64,000 bases of DNA from G963702155 sp963702155 (GCA_963702155.1 OY969717.1:2108001-2172000), one strand, 5' to 3'. Positions 1 to 10,474 are shown, numbered from the stretch's first letter. Program-made: numbers and translations. The notes: a model not told the origin generated them from the sequence alone.

Positions 1-3000
1 AAATACCGCCTGAAACATCTGTTGTATTTTGTGCAACCATATCAGGCATAATATCGCCAATATCAACAATTTGGCCGTCGTCTATGTCCAAATGTCTGTC
101 TTCCGTATCATTTTTTCCATTGGCTTTTGCTTTACCGTTATTGCCGTTTTTATCGCCTTGAGTATTCTCCACATCATCAATCCAGTTATTGCTTTGGGTG
201 TTTTGGTCAAAGCTAAAGACAGTATTATCGGTTGCGGTTTCAATTTCAGCCAGCCAGCTTTGCCCTCCGTCATCTTGATCCTCATTGTTGAGAGCAAAAA
301 ACTCAATATCACCATCGTCATTTTTACCTGCGTTTGGCCCACCTTTACCTTGACCGGGGTTACTATTATCCACACCGTCTACATCATTACCATGTCCATT
401 ATTACCATCTTCGCCTTTATCCTTTGATTTATTATCTTTGGTACTTTTATCTTTGCCGTTGCCGTTATTGCTTTTAGTATCATAAACATCCACTACAACA
501 TTTGCGTCAGCACCCAATTCGGCACCAATATCTCCGGCAGTGTCTTCTACCGGATCTACGGTGATATTAACATCCGTATCTACAATATCCTGATCAGCAA
601 CATTGATATCAGTATCAAGTGTTAAATCTTGATCCTCTGCGCTATTCGGCCCGCCTTTTCCTTGGCCGGGGTTACTATTATCAACACCATCCGCATCATT
701 GCCATGGCCATTGTTACCATCATTAGTATTGCTATAATCTTGCATCTCTTCAGGTTGATCTTGATCCTCGTTTTGATCCAACGTGTCACTTGTTTCATTC
801 TGATCATCAACAACTTCATTATTCTCATTTCCTGTATCACCATTGTTTTCTTCAACAATAACGTCGTCATATGTACTGCTTTCAACCGTTGCAGCAGGCA
901 AAATGAGGGCTTCGGGAGTGGCTTCAATAACCCCGTCTCGAAACTCAACAAACTCTACCGTTGTGAGTGTGTCCGTACCATCGCGTCCTGAAACTGTATC
1001 TGTAATTGTGATCGAGCCATCATTATTAAAGGTGATATCGTATTCTTCCCGAAAACCGGTAAAAACGGCTGTATCATCTCCTGCACCACCTTCTAAACGG
1101 TCATTACCCCCTTGGCCGATAAGGCGGTCATCACCCTCGCCACCAACAAGGCGGTCATCGCCGCCCTGCTTTTGCGGCAATTCATAAATTGTTTCATTGG
1201 CAACAGAGACATCCAAAACCACATCATTAAAATCCGCATCGCCCAGATTTTTGAGGTCTTCAAAACCCAAACGTGTTGAGCCATTTGTATTGCTTGCAAA
1301 AGTTACGTGATCTTTTCCATCTGTATTAAGCCCCGCATTAGAGTGATAAACATCGCCTTTTAAGGTAATAATTTGGGTTCCTGTATCAAAAACAAGAGAT
1401 ATATCATTCGGATCATCGGCAATATTGGCTGGCCGCTCATCCCCTGTGCCTGCTTTATATAGAAACGAGTATGTGCCATCGGCAAAATCATATGCGTCAA
1501 AAAAACTTTTGTTTTTGCTGTAACCGTTTGAGATAATGAAATACCCTACACCCGATGCTTCCGGACCACTGACCTCTAACTGGAATGTGTCACCTGATGA
1601 TGCCGCCTTTGCATTTTCAACACCTACATCAATACCAAGGATATTTCCGTCTTTGTCAACCGCATATGCGCCTATAGAGTTTTTATAACCTGCATTGCTT
1701 GAAACAAAACTAACATTAATTGTGGTCGTAACATATGAACTACCAACATCGTTCGGGTCATCCCCATAAAGGGTATCATTGCCAGCTTGCCCGCGAAGCA
1801 CATCGTTGCCCGTCCCGCCAGAGATAGTATCATTACCTTCCATAGCATTTATAACATCATTTGACCCGTCTTTACCTTTTACAATGTTGTCCGCTTCATT
1901 TAAATGCGTAACACTATTTTTATTCCAGATTCCATCCATACTGGAGCCATGATCGTTAAAAACATCATAAGCATCTGTGCCTTCGCTTTGCCCATCAAAA
2001 ATTATATTCCATCCTTCAATACCGGAAAGATTATCCAGATCGGTAAAATCAAAATTCTCTAAAGAGATTTGAAAATTTTCTACACCCTCGAATGTAACAA
2101 TCGTATTTTGACCGTCATATTCAAGCAACATGTTTTCGGCTGTTAATCCATCTCCATCGAGCTTTATGGTGTCATGTTTAGGCATAAGTGCCGCTTCGCC
2201 GCGTCCGCCACCTCCTACACCTCCAAAATCAGCAATTATAACTGTGCCATCGCCAGCTTTAATAACAAATGTGTCCTTACCGCCGCCGCCATTCAAAACA
2301 TCATTACCGCCGCCACTGGTAATTGTGTCATTGCCATCGCCCCCAAAAACAATATCATTTCCATCACCGCCGGTAAAAATGTCATCGCCGCCGCCAAGGT
2401 TTATTGTCGTCCCATCGTAAACACCGCCGACCGTAACAATATCATTGTCATCCCCCGCATCAATATTAAACCCTGTAGCGCCTTGATCGCCGATGACATC
2501 AATAACATCCGCGCCTGCACCAGTATTGATATTAAAATCGTTACCCCAACCTGTACCATTGGTATCGGCATTGACTTCGATACGGTCATCGCCATCACCG
2601 GTATTAATATTACCGCGTTTGGCGCCATTGATAATCACAGCCGAATTGCCGCCATCCCCCAAATTTACGTCTGTATGAACAAAGTTATTAAAAGTTACAT
2701 TTCCTGCCGTGTCGGACGATACCTCGATATTTTTTACACTATTCCAAGCCGTATCGAGCGTGACTTCAACGGTATTTTCATCATGAAATATATAAGTGAC
2801 CTGAGCATTTTCGCGCACACCCGAAATATCCATATCCTTACCGGTAATAGTATAAGGAACGCCATATTCAAAAATGACAAGGTCGTGCCCGTCTATACTA
2901 TTAATCGTATCTTGACCATCAGTCGCGTTACTCAGTCGTACTTTTACATTAGGCGTTAAAGGTTGTGGCTCGGTTTCAGGATCTGGCTGTAAATCTAAAT

Positions 3001-3634
3001 CAGTTTCTGTATCTGGTTCGAACTCAAGATCAGGCAGAGCATCATCAAGTCCTTCATTATCATCGCCTGCACCTTTGTTTGAAGTTCTCTGAGTATCATT
3101 AATTTGTATAATAGGCTGTGCAGAAGGCTGTGTTATAATCTCTGCTTCAATAGTTAAATCTTCTTGTAATGCCTCAGCGCCGCTTCCATTTAGAGTATCA
3201 AGAGCATCATTTTGAATATTTTGTCCGCGCACCCCGTCGGTTTGAATATCCGTATTGGATATGGCGCCATTTGATGTCTCGATAATACCGGAAGAAAGCG
3301 TATCAAGCGGCTCTCCGGCCGCAGCGCTGCTCGCACCACTTTGATCGATTTGGTTATCAGATACTATAATATTTTTAGATAAATCAGTTGGTTCATTTTG
3401 AAGGGCATCATCCGAAAAGTCCTGATTTCTTATACCCATCAGTGGATTGGCGGCTACGGCTTCTTCTTCACCAGTTGAAACATTATCAATCTCATAGGCT
3501 TTATTATCAAGGTTACCGCCTTCAACATCTTGTAAAACGGTAAATGCATCAAGTTCTGCCTGTGCATCATGTTTTTTACCATCGCTAAAACTTTGACTTG
3601 AATTTACATTTTTTTCATTACTTTGATCTGACAT
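1..3634 (-). CDS. RTX/DUF4114 calcium-binding surface or secreted protein, C-terminus cut by window edge
   Basis: The reading frame is open from an ATG at 3634 to the left edge, so at least 1,211 residues are present and the C-terminus is missing. The N-terminal third is acidic, low-complexity and has no signal peptide, as in type I secretion substrates. RTX nonapeptide blocks of the GGxGxD type lie at about residues 385-453, 595-628 and 822-877. A DUF4114-like domain lies at about 630-811 and ends in LGFEDLKNLGDADFNDVVLD. A 27-28-residue Gly/Asn/Asp unit (GNNGHGND..GVDNSNPGQG) occurs twice, at 332-414 and 640-728. By family it should bind calcium and be exported, probably as an adhesin or matrix protein. 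No type I exporter genes are in the window. An AGGCAGG ribosome site precedes the start. Confidence 0.8.
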   Translation of the reverse strand, partial: MSDQSNEKNVNSSQSFSDGKKHDAQAELDAFTVLQDVEGGNLDNKAYEIDNVSTGEEEAVAANPLMGIRNQDFSDDALQNEPTDLSKNIIVSDNQIDQSGASSAAAGEPLDTLSSGIIETSNGAISNTDIQTDGVRGQNIQNDALDTLNGSGAEALQEDLTIEAEIITQPSAQPIIQINDTQRTSNKGAGDDNEGLDDALPDLEFEPDTETDLDLQPDPETEPQPLTPNVKVRLSNATDGQDTINSIDGHDLVIFEYGVPYTITGKDMDISGVRENAQVTYIFHDENTVEVTLDTAWNSVKNIEVSSDTAGNVTFNNFVHTDVNLGDGGNSAVIINGAKRGNINTGDGDDRIEVNADTNGTGWGNDFNINTGAGADVIDVIGDQGATGFNIDAGDDNDIVTVGGVYDGTTINLGGGDDIFTGGDGNDIVFGGDGNDTITSGGGNDVLNGGGGKDTFVIKAGDGTVIIADFGGVGGGGRGEAALMPKHDTIKLDGDGLTAENMLLEYDGQNTIVTFEGVENFQISLENFDFTDLDNLSGIEGWNIIFDGQSEGTDAYDVFNDHGSSMDGIWNKNSVTHLNEADNIVKGKDGSNDVINAMEGNDTISGGTGNDVLRGQAGNDTLYGDDPNDVGSSYVTTTINVSFVSSNAGYKNSIGAYAVDKDGNILGIDVGVENAKAASSGDTFQLEVSGPEASGVGYFIISNGYSKNKSFFDAYDFADGTYSFLYKAGTGDERPANIADDPNDISLVFDTGTQIITLKGDVYHSNAGLNTDGKDHVTFASNTNGSTRLGFEDLKNLGDADFNDVVLDVSVANETIYELPQKQGGDDRLVGGEGDDRLIGQGGNDRLEGGAGDDTAVFTGFREEYDITFNNDGSITITDTVSGRDGTDTLTTVEFVEFRDGVIEATPEALILPAATVESSTYDDVIVEENNGDTGNENNEVVDDQNETSDTLDQNEDQDQPEEMQDYSNTNDGNNGHGNDADGVDNSNPGQGKGGPNSAEDQDLTLDTDINVADQDIVDTDVNITVDPVEDTAGDIGAELGADANVVVDVYDTKSNNGNGKDKSTKDNKSKDKGEDGNNGHGNDVDGVDNSNPGQGKGGPNAGKNDDGDIEFFALNNEDQDDGGQSWLAEIETATDNTVFSFDQNTQSNNWIDDVENTQGDKNGNNGKAKANGKNDTEDRHLDIDDGQIVDIGDIMPDMVAQNTTDVSGGI

Positions 3635-3849
3635 CAAACACCTGCCTTTTTGTTCACCTGCTTTATTTTACATCCTATTTATTAATTTAAGGTTGCAAAC
3701 ATACGGATTAATGCAGCAATGTGCGTTTTCAATATGCATATTAAAAATTAAAAGATGGCTTTTGCAAAAATAGAGCAAGAGAATCGTACTATTTGAGAGA
3801 AACTTGATTACCGTTAAAAATTCAAAAATATTGTAATAATTACTGCGCT

Positions 3850-6800
3850 TTATATATATTCTTTTAGCTTTTCATAAAGTGCTTTTTCTTTAACCGGTTT
3901 AGACAAATAATCATCCATGCCAATCGCAAGGCATTTATCTTTTTCTCCGGCCATAGCATTGGCCGTCATCGCAATAATAATTTGATGTGTTCCATCATTC
4001 AAATCTTTTTCGTTTTCCCGAATAAGTTGTGTGGCTTCAAACCCATCCATAATAGGCATCATACAATCCATGAGAATGGCATCGTATTTACGCTTGTTAT
4101 CAGCAAGAATATCCAAGGCTTCTTGCCCGTTTTCGGCAAGATCAACGGTACAGCCAATGCTTTGTAACATATCTGTCGCGACCATTTGATTGACCATTTC
4201 ATTTTCAACCAGCAAAATATGCCCTGATAGAGACATATTATCCTGCGAAGTGTCCCGCTCATCTTTGATTGCAACGTAATTATCGCCAATAATAGCGACT
4301 TCATATAATTTTTGTCTTAAATCATGAGCATCAATAGGCTTAAGTATATAATCATTAAATAGATTATCTTGAATAAGGTCTTCTGCGCGCTTACTGGCTT
4401 TTTCAAGCTTGCCGAGATCAGAAATAAGAATAAGCTTTGTATTTTTCAAAACGTCATATTTTCGTATGGCTTGGGCTAATTCAACGCCATTCATAACGGG
4501 CATATGATAATCAATCAGTGCGACATCAAAAGGTTTACCATGCGTAGCGGCATCTTCTAATGCCTGCAAACCTTCTTTTGCGCTTTGTACAGAAACACAT
4601 TCAATACGCATACTTTCCAATGCGTAGGATAAAAATTCGCTACTTACAGGCAGGTCATCAACAATAAGAACCCTTAAATCCTCAATCTGTGTAATCGTTT
4701 CCTCGGCTTTTTCGATATCTCTATCTTCGATAATAGGGGTAGTCATTTCAAACCAAAATTTTGTGCTAACCCCAACTTCGCTTTCTACCCCGATTTTGCC
4801 TTTCATTAATTCTACAAGACGTTGTGTAATCGCAAGACCTAGCCCCGTACCGCCGTATTTTTTAGTCGTTGTAGAATCTGCTTGGGCGAATTTCTCAAAA
4901 ATGGTTTCCAGCTTGTTTTTTGGGATGCCTATACCGCTATCTTCAATGGTAATACGTAGTTTAATTTTATCTTTTTTAACTCTTTTTTCTTCTACATGAA
5001 CGGCAATATAACCTTCTTCAACAAATTTTGCCGCATTACCTAAAAGATTAATCATTATTTGATTAAACCGCACTGGGTCTAACATTACGAGTTGCGGAAT
5101 ATTGCCCTTATAATGAACAACAACTTCAATATCTTTGTCGTTTATTTTGGGGGAAATAGAGTGCATAGCCCCATTTACAAGAGCCCTTATATTTGTAGGT
5201 TCAGGGTTAATCTCAAGTTCACCCGCCTCGATCTTCGAAAGATCAAGAATATCATTTATAAGGGCTAAAAGAGTTTCCCCCGCGCCTGTTATGATATTGA
5301 GATATTTATCCTGGTTTGCGGATATATTGGTTCTTTTTAAAAGATCCGCAGCACCGATAACACCATTAAGCGGTGTTCGAATCTCATAACTCATATTGGC
5401 TAAAAATTCTGATTTCATGATGTTTGCGCGTGAGGCCTGATCTTTGGCTTTTTCAAGATTTTTGGTATAACGAATACGTTCTTTTTCAATTTCACCACGT
5501 TCAATCACACGGCTTAATTGCATACCTGCGGTTTCCCACAAATCTAATAACTCTTCATCTTTTTCAATAATATCGGGAGAGTAAAATTCCAGAACAACAG
5601 GAACGTTTCCATTCAAAAAGACCGGCAAACCAAAACCGGATCGCAAATTCATATCGGGGAGAAGAGTATTACGATAAAAACTTTGATGTATGGTAACATC
5701 CTCAATCCATTCAGGGCTTTTCATATTGTAAATTCGCCCAGGCAAGCCTTGTCCATCTTCAAAATTTGTTTGCTCTGTAATACGCTTAAACTCTGAGAAG
5801 TCATGAGTGCTTTCATCAAGGTACCAAACACACGAAGGCTTTAAGATCTTCTTCTTTTCATCCCAAAGATAAGCATGACCGACAGGCCAGCCGATATAGC
5901 GGCAAACAGTATCGAGTACGATTTTTAAAAATTCTTCCTGTGACGTTGCTTCACTCGCATAAATGATGAGATTTTTTAGAAAATCAATGCGCTCTTGTTG
6001 TTCTAGGCGTTCGGAAATATCACGGAACATAAGAACAGCGCCAGTAATCTCGCCGTTACTTTGGATTGGCGTGCTTGTATATTCAACCGGCACAGAGCTG
6101 CCATCTTTGTGCCAAAAGTTTTCTGTATCTTCTGTTTGTGTAATACCGTTTTTGAAGGCAGCATAAACCTTTGAGTTTGCCTGCAGATAAGGCTGGCCAT
6201 TTGTATGATTCTTGTGAATAAAATCATCTTCTGATGTGCCGAGCATATCTTCTAAACTATATCCTAAAATATTTTCGGCGGCCTTATTTATAAAAGTGGT
6301 ATGCCCATCAAGATCAAGGCCATAAAGACCTTCTCCTGCCGAATTTAACAAAAGCTCTAATTGGCTACGCGTTTTATTAAGCTCGGTTGTCTGGCGCTCG
6401 ACTTCATCTGCAATAATGGCTTTTCTACGTACAAGCTGTTGCAGCATAAAATATAAGAACCCTGCAAAAAACAAACCGAACACAAGAACAATTGTTGAAA
6501 GACTGGAATGGGCTGGTGGTTTAAATCGATCTGTATCATGCCACTCAATCGTCCATATGCGTCCGGATATATCAACAGCTGTTTGCTTTGAAAAATGACC
6601 ATCTTCATGCGCCTCATGTTCAATATGGTCGTCATAAATAAGCGCATCTGATTTAGTTGTGGTACCATCATAAACGCTAAAACTAATTTGGTTGTCGCTT
6701 ATATCTGTTAGCCCATTTAAAAAAGCAGAGCCAACAAACGGCGCATAAATCCATCCTTTAAAATACTTGCGTTTATCTTGTAATGTTACAGGTGTGTCTT

Positions 6801-8049
6801 TGGTTTCGTATAGGGGAAGAAGCAATAAAAACCCCGGTTGTTTTTGATTATCTTGCACCAATTCAATTTTTTTGGTTAAAGCCGGAACGCCAAGATCACG
6901 CGCTCTCTCCGCAGCTTCACGGCGATTTTCTTCAAACCCGATATCTAGCCCTAACGCTTTGATATTGTCTACAATAGGTTCAATATATGTAATTGGAAAT
7001 TTGTCAGGATATGTGGTTTCTGGAAAATTGGTAAAATCCGGTGCGCCGTCTGCACGAATTTTTTCAAGCATATTTGGAAGATCCTCTTCTAATATGTATG
7101 GAATATATCCAATACCTTTGATACCGGGAAGGTTTTTACTTATATCAAGGGCAGTGACATAAGCTTTCCATTCGTCTCGCTCTACAGATGTGGAGGCTTG
7201 AAACAAACCTAAGCCGCCCCATAAACTTTGTTCATATAAACCATAGCGAGATAATAAAGCGTCCTTTGTATCCATAACCAAAGTGTTAAAGTATCTCTCA
7301 TTTCGTTTTTGGGCGGTTTCTTTTATGCTATACCAAGATAGTAACGTTATGACGCAAACGATAATAGCCAAAGAAAATGGCGCTAAATCCCACACATCAA
7401 ATTTTTTACGGCTTTGTTTTAAAATACCATAAAGCATCATTCCGATACTAAGTACAAAAAACCCGCTAGCTGTGTGTATAGCCATACGTGTAAGATGACC
7501 CCATCCGTAAATGCTTTCTTCTCCTATTCCATATCCAACAAAAGCAGTTACAGAAAGCACAAGAACAGCAGCAGCCAAGCTAACCATAGCCGCGCGACGA
7601 TATAAACCAAATAACAAAGCAAAGCCACATAAAGAAAAACAAAGGGCTGTGCTAGGCGCCATTCGCCCCGGATGAGACGTTTTTGTCATGATATCTTGGC
7701 GCATTAATGCCTGATCTATGCCAAGGTCAATTTGAAAGACATACTCAAGTAAAGTTATAATACCAATTAAGCCAACGGCCAAACCAAGTATACGTGACAA
7801 AAAATGCTTTTTTATAACGAGACAAACAACGCTAATACCCGCGAGTAAAAAAGAAAGAGCTGTATTATACTGCATAGGGGCAAATTCTGGATTAACTTGA
7901 ACCAGAGCAATATTATTTGTATGCCAACCGAAAATAACGCTCGCCCCTAGGAGAACGACTAATCCTCCACAAAAAAGAACAGAAAAATTAATACTTTTGA
8001 TTTTCTCTACCATTTTAATACACGTATAGATTGCTAAAGAGTTCAACAT
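3850..8049 (-). CDS. Membrane hybrid sensor kinase, CHASE-PAS-GAF-HisKA-HATPase-REC-REC, phospho-acceptor His replaced by Tyr
   Basis: 1,399 residues. About seven hydrophobic segments occupy residues 15-250. A CHASE-like extracytoplasmic domain follows (about 255-470, with LWGGLGLFQAS), then a membrane segment near 500, a PAS domain (about 550-670) and a GAF domain (about 680-850). The HisKA region has SEFLANMSYEIRTPLNG, in which the canonical His of the H-box is Tyr888 (codon at 5386-5388). The ATPase domain is complete: MINLLGNAAKF N-box, DSGIGIP and GTGLGLAI. Two receiver domains follow: LRVLIVDD..LIDYHMPVMNG and ILLVENE..LMDCMMPIMDG with a SKP lysine. Without its histidine it cannot autophosphorylate in the usual way, so it may act as an ATP-binding or phosphatase scaffold, or in heterodimers (inference). 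It is a single-gene unit between the RTX gene and eda. Confidence 0.85.
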   Translation of the reverse strand: MLNSLAIYTCIKMVEKIKSINFSVLFCGGLVVLLGASVIFGWHTNNIALVQVNPEFAPMQYNTALSFLLAGISVVCLVIKKHFLSRILGLAVGLIGIITLLEYVFQIDLGIDQALMRQDIMTKTSHPGRMAPSTALCFSLCGFALLFGLYRRAAMVSLAAAVLVLSVTAFVGYGIGEESIYGWGHLTRMAIHTASGFFVLSIGMMLYGILKQSRKKFDVWDLAPFSLAIIVCVITLLSWYSIKETAQKRNERYFNTLVMDTKDALLSRYGLYEQSLWGGLGLFQASTSVERDEWKAYVTALDISKNLPGIKGIGYIPYILEEDLPNMLEKIRADGAPDFTNFPETTYPDKFPITYIEPIVDNIKALGLDIGFEENRREAAERARDLGVPALTKKIELVQDNQKQPGFLLLLPLYETKDTPVTLQDKRKYFKGWIYAPFVGSAFLNGLTDISDNQISFSVYDGTTTKSDALIYDDHIEHEAHEDGHFSKQTAVDISGRIWTIEWHDTDRFKPPAHSSLSTIVLVFGLFFAGFLYFMLQQLVRRKAIIADEVERQTTELNKTRSQLELLLNSAGEGLYGLDLDGHTTFINKAAENILGYSLEDMLGTSEDDFIHKNHTNGQPYLQANSKVYAAFKNGITQTEDTENFWHKDGSSVPVEYTSTPIQSNGEITGAVLMFRDISERLEQQERIDFLKNLIIYASEATSQEEFLKIVLDTVCRYIGWPVGHAYLWDEKKKILKPSCVWYLDESTHDFSEFKRITEQTNFEDGQGLPGRIYNMKSPEWIEDVTIHQSFYRNTLLPDMNLRSGFGLPVFLNGNVPVVLEFYSPDIIEKDEELLDLWETAGMQLSRVIERGEIEKERIRYTKNLEKAKDQASRANIMKSEFLANMSYEIRTPLNGVIGAADLLKRTNISANQDKYLNIITGAGETLLALINDILDLSKIEAGELEINPEPTNIRALVNGAMHSISPKINDKDIEVVVHYKGNIPQLVMLDPVRFNQIMINLLGNAAKFVEEGYIAVHVEEKRVKKDKIKLRITIEDSGIGIPKNKLETIFEKFAQADSTTTKKYGGTGLGLAITQRLVELMKGKIGVESEVGVSTKFWFEMTTPIIEDRDIEKAEETITQIEDLRVLIVDDLPVSSEFLSYALESMRIECVSVQSAKEGLQALEDAATHGKPFDVALIDYHMPVMNGVELAQAIRKYDVLKNTKLILISDLGKLEKASKRAEDLIQDNLFNDYILKPIDAHDLRQKLYEVAIIGDNYVAIKDERDTSQDNMSLSGHILLVENEMVNQMVATDMLQSIGCTVDLAENGQEALDILADNKRKYDAILMDCMMPIMDGFEATQLIRENEKDLNDGTHQIIIAMTANAMAGEKDKCLAIGMDDYLSKPVKEKALYEKLKEYI

Positions 8050-8266
8050 GAAAACTTAAGAGTGAAAATTTTATCACAAGATTGGCCTTACAAAAATGAG
8101 CGATGTGCTATAATTCAGCAAAGAGCTTTATTTCTTATATAGGAATGCTCTTAATAAATATTTAAAATCAAAGGCTAAGAATAAGCAGATGGTAATATTA
8201 TTTTTTATCAGCAATTGCGTGTTCTCTATAGGAAATTAGAGGACGATCACACGTATAATAACAAGA

Positions 8267-8902
8267 TTACATATCTTTTTTTAATGCGGCAATTTTTGAC
8301 CAGTCTTTTTCGCTTTGAATATTGGATGTGAGCAAAGCAGACGTTCCAATCGAAACAACATTGGGTAACAAAAGATAATCTCTTGCATTATGCGCTTTAA
8401 CCCCGCCAGTTGCACAGAATTGTATATCAGGAAAAACAGATATATAGGATTTTAATGTTTCAATACCGCCCATGGCTTCGGCAGGAAAAAATTTTAAATA
8501 TGAAAATCCGCGATCTATCGCCTTTTGTATTTCAGTTGGCGTAACAGCACCGGGCAAATAAGGAATATGCGCTAATGTACAGACTTCATAAACAGCCGCA
8601 CTAAAGCCTGGGCTTACAATATAATGCACGCCTGCATCTATAGCATGTTTTGCTTGTTCTACGTTTAAAACTGTGCCTGCGCCAAGGATTATATCTTTAA
8701 ACTGAACAGATATATTTCTTATAGATTGAAGCGCGGCAGGTGTTCTCAAAACAATTTCTATATTGTGTATATTTGCTTTTATAAAGCCTTCGGCAATGGC
8801 GCATGCATCTTGTGCATCATCAATCGCAATAACTGGAATGATAGGAGAGCTTTCCAATATTGTTTTTAACATTTCAGTTTGGCTCAAAATCTTTACTCTC
8901 AT
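8267..8902 (-). CDS. eda: 2-dehydro-3-deoxy-phosphogluconate aldolase (KDPG aldolase)
   Basis: Class I aldolase that cleaves 2-keto-3-deoxy-6-phosphogluconate to pyruvate and glyceraldehyde 3-phosphate, the last step of the Entner-Doudoroff pathway. It has the family (alpha/beta)8 pattern. IEIVLRT carries the catalytic Glu, GAGTVL and SPGF follow, and YLKFFPAE carries the Schiff-base Lys; ATGGV forms the phosphate site. At 211 residues it is typical in length. The start could be the first Met or the Met at residue 11 (8872). It is divergent from kdgK with only 24-48 bp between start codons, which supports a shared ketodeoxygluconate route. Confidence 0.9.
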   Translation of the reverse strand: MRVKILSQTEMLKTILESSPIIPVIAIDDAQDACAIAEGFIKANIHNIEIVLRTPAALQSIRNISVQFKDIILGAGTVLNVEQAKHAIDAGVHYIVSPGFSAAVYEVCTLAHIPYLPGAVTPTEIQKAIDRGFSYLKFFPAEAMGGIETLKSYISVFPDIQFCATGGVKAHNARDYLLLPNVVSIGTSALLTSNIQSEKDWSKIAALKKDM

Positions 8903-8950
8903 CCCAAATTATGTACATTGTCTTTTATGAACAAAATATCGCATAAACTG

Positions 8951-9898
8951 ATGTCCCTCTCAACATATAAGATTTTATGTATTGGTGAATGCATGATTGA
9001 AATGGTGCAAACGGATGAAGGTTTATACAAGGCCTTATACGCTGGGGACACGTTCAACACCTCCCAATATCTTGCATGGCTGGGTGAGGAAGACAATATT
9101 GATGTAAGCTATATGACTGTCTTAGGTCGCGATCGCTTTGGCTCTTCTATGCTTGAAAACTGGTCAAGAAATGGTGTTGATACATCACTGGTCATGACTA
9201 CGGATCAGAAAAATACGGGTCTTTATTTTGCTGATTTGGATGATCAGGGTAACAGGGATTACACATTTTTCAGATCAGATTCCGCAGCCAGGCTTCTGTT
9301 TAAAATGAAAAACAGTAACGCTTTTTTTGAAAAAGCACTGGATTACAGTATTATTTATATTTCGGCGATAACACTGATGATTTTAGATGATAAAGACCGT
9401 CAGAAACTTGTCGATTTTTATAAAAAAGCTTTTGAAAAAGGGATCATTACTGTATTTGATACAAATTATCGCCCATCTGGATGGATTTCGAAAGATGAAG
9501 CGCGCTTATGGATAAATGCCATTATGCCCTATACGACAATCGCGCTGCCTACATTTGATGAAAATAAAGAGCTTTTTGGCGATAAAACACCGCATGAAAC
9601 GCTAAACCGTTTTTTAGAAAACCAAATCTCTGAAATTGTTGTTAAATGCGGCGGGGAGGGGTGCAAAATCAGGCATAATAATGAAGAATACGATATCGGA
9701 GCCGAAAAAAACATATCGGTCTTTGATACAACCGCAGCCGGAGACTCTTTTAATGCCGGATATTTATACGCCCGCTTAAAGGGGTGCCCCCCCGATCTTT
9801 CAGCATCCTTCGCACATAAAGTTGCTGCGAAAGTTATCGGCCATCGGGGCGCAATCATTGATAAAACGCATATTACAGAATTAATTAATAATCTATAA
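8951..9898 (+). CDS. kdgK: 2-keto-3-deoxygluconate kinase, PfkB/ribokinase family
   Basis: Phosphorylates 2-keto-3-deoxygluconate to KDPG, the substrate of the adjacent divergent eda product. The N-terminal ILCIGECMIEM and the late DTTAAGDSFNAGYL (PfkB signature 2, with the catalytic Asp in AAGDS) identify the ribokinase fold. The substrate assignment rests on the KdgK-like start and the eda neighbour. The frame is open upstream to 8879; ATG codons at 8927 and 8951 are both possible and neither has a clear ribosome site. 8951 is preferred because conserved sequence starts there and it leaves room for divergent promoters. Confidence 0.83.
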   Translation: MSLSTYKILCIGECMIEMVQTDEGLYKALYAGDTFNTSQYLAWLGEEDNIDVSYMTVLGRDRFGSSMLENWSRNGVDTSLVMTTDQKNTGLYFADLDDQGNRDYTFFRSDSAARLLFKMKNSNAFFEKALDYSIIYISAITLMILDDKDRQKLVDFYKKAFEKGIITVFDTNYRPSGWISKDEARLWINAIMPYTTIALPTFDENKELFGDKTPHETLNRFLENQISEIVVKCGGEGCKIRHNNEEYDIGAEKNISVFDTTAAGDSFNAGYLYARLKGCPPDLSASFAHKVAAKVIGHRGAIIDKTHITELINNL

Positions 9899-9958
9899 TA
9901 TGTTTGAAAAAGATAAAAACTTATTAATCTATCTTCTTGTTAAAAAGATTTTTTGGGT

Positions 9959-10474
9959 TTACTGCGCATCATCGTCCGGTATAACAATATCCGCCTCATC
10001 TTCGACTTCGCCTTCCCCTTGACGTTTTTCATCTGAAGAATCCATGCTAGGGGTGAGCTGATCAGGCTCTTGCAAACAATCAATCACCCAAACATCATAA
10101 ATTGTATGATCCATGGAAGATAATCCGGGGGAGGATGCAAACATCCAGCCGCTAAAAATCCATTCTGCTTTATTGCTAACCGATACTTCCCAAATTTGTA
10201 GAAAAGCCGCAGATTCTGGGCTTTCTACAGGGGAAGTTTTACGGCAAGTTTGCGGTTTTACATACATATCGCCAAATTTGATAGTTTTGCCAACGGTAGC
10301 ATCAAAAGTCACAGTACGCGCTGTAATTTTATCAAGCGCGCGAAGACGAACAACTGGATGCTCTATGGTTGGTGTTTGTGCGAACGCGCTATGTGTACAC
10401 CATAAAATAATGACCCCGCAAAGTAAAACCAAAGCTTTCGTCGTAGAAAAATGAATAAAGCGTTTGGTCTGCAT
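9959..10474 (-). CDS. DUF2155 periplasmic protein
   Basis: 171 residues with an N-terminal signal peptide (hydrophobic stretch LVLLCGVIILW, cleavage near AFAQ). The body resembles the alphaproteobacterial DUF2155 family: ALDKITARTVTFDATVGKTI, a cysteine-containing VKPQTCRK, FSGWMFASSPGLSS, and YDVWVIDC. The tail is acidic. The molecular function of the family is not known. Its start shares one base with the stop of mlaD (TAATG), implying translational coupling. The order NDUFA12-like, mlaD, DUF2155 is a recurrent alphaproteobacterial neighbourhood. Confidence 0.85.
   Translation of the reverse strand: MQTKRFIHFSTTKALVLLCGVIILWCTHSAFAQTPTIEHPVVRLRALDKITARTVTFDATVGKTIKFGDMYVKPQTCRKTSPVESPESAAFLQIWEVSVSNKAEWIFSGWMFASSPGLSSMDHTIYDVWVIDCLQEPDQLTPSMDSSDEKRQGEGEVEDEADIVIPDDDAQ

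Noticed and set aside
629..991. CRISPR-like or tandem repeat array
   Set aside because: The repeats are two coding copies of a protein module, not regularly spaced short DNA repeats.
1..3634. Plus-strand frames across the RTX gene
   Set aside because: They are mirror frames of the Gly/Asp-rich repeats; the single minus-strand frame is open across all 3.6 kb with RTX motifs.
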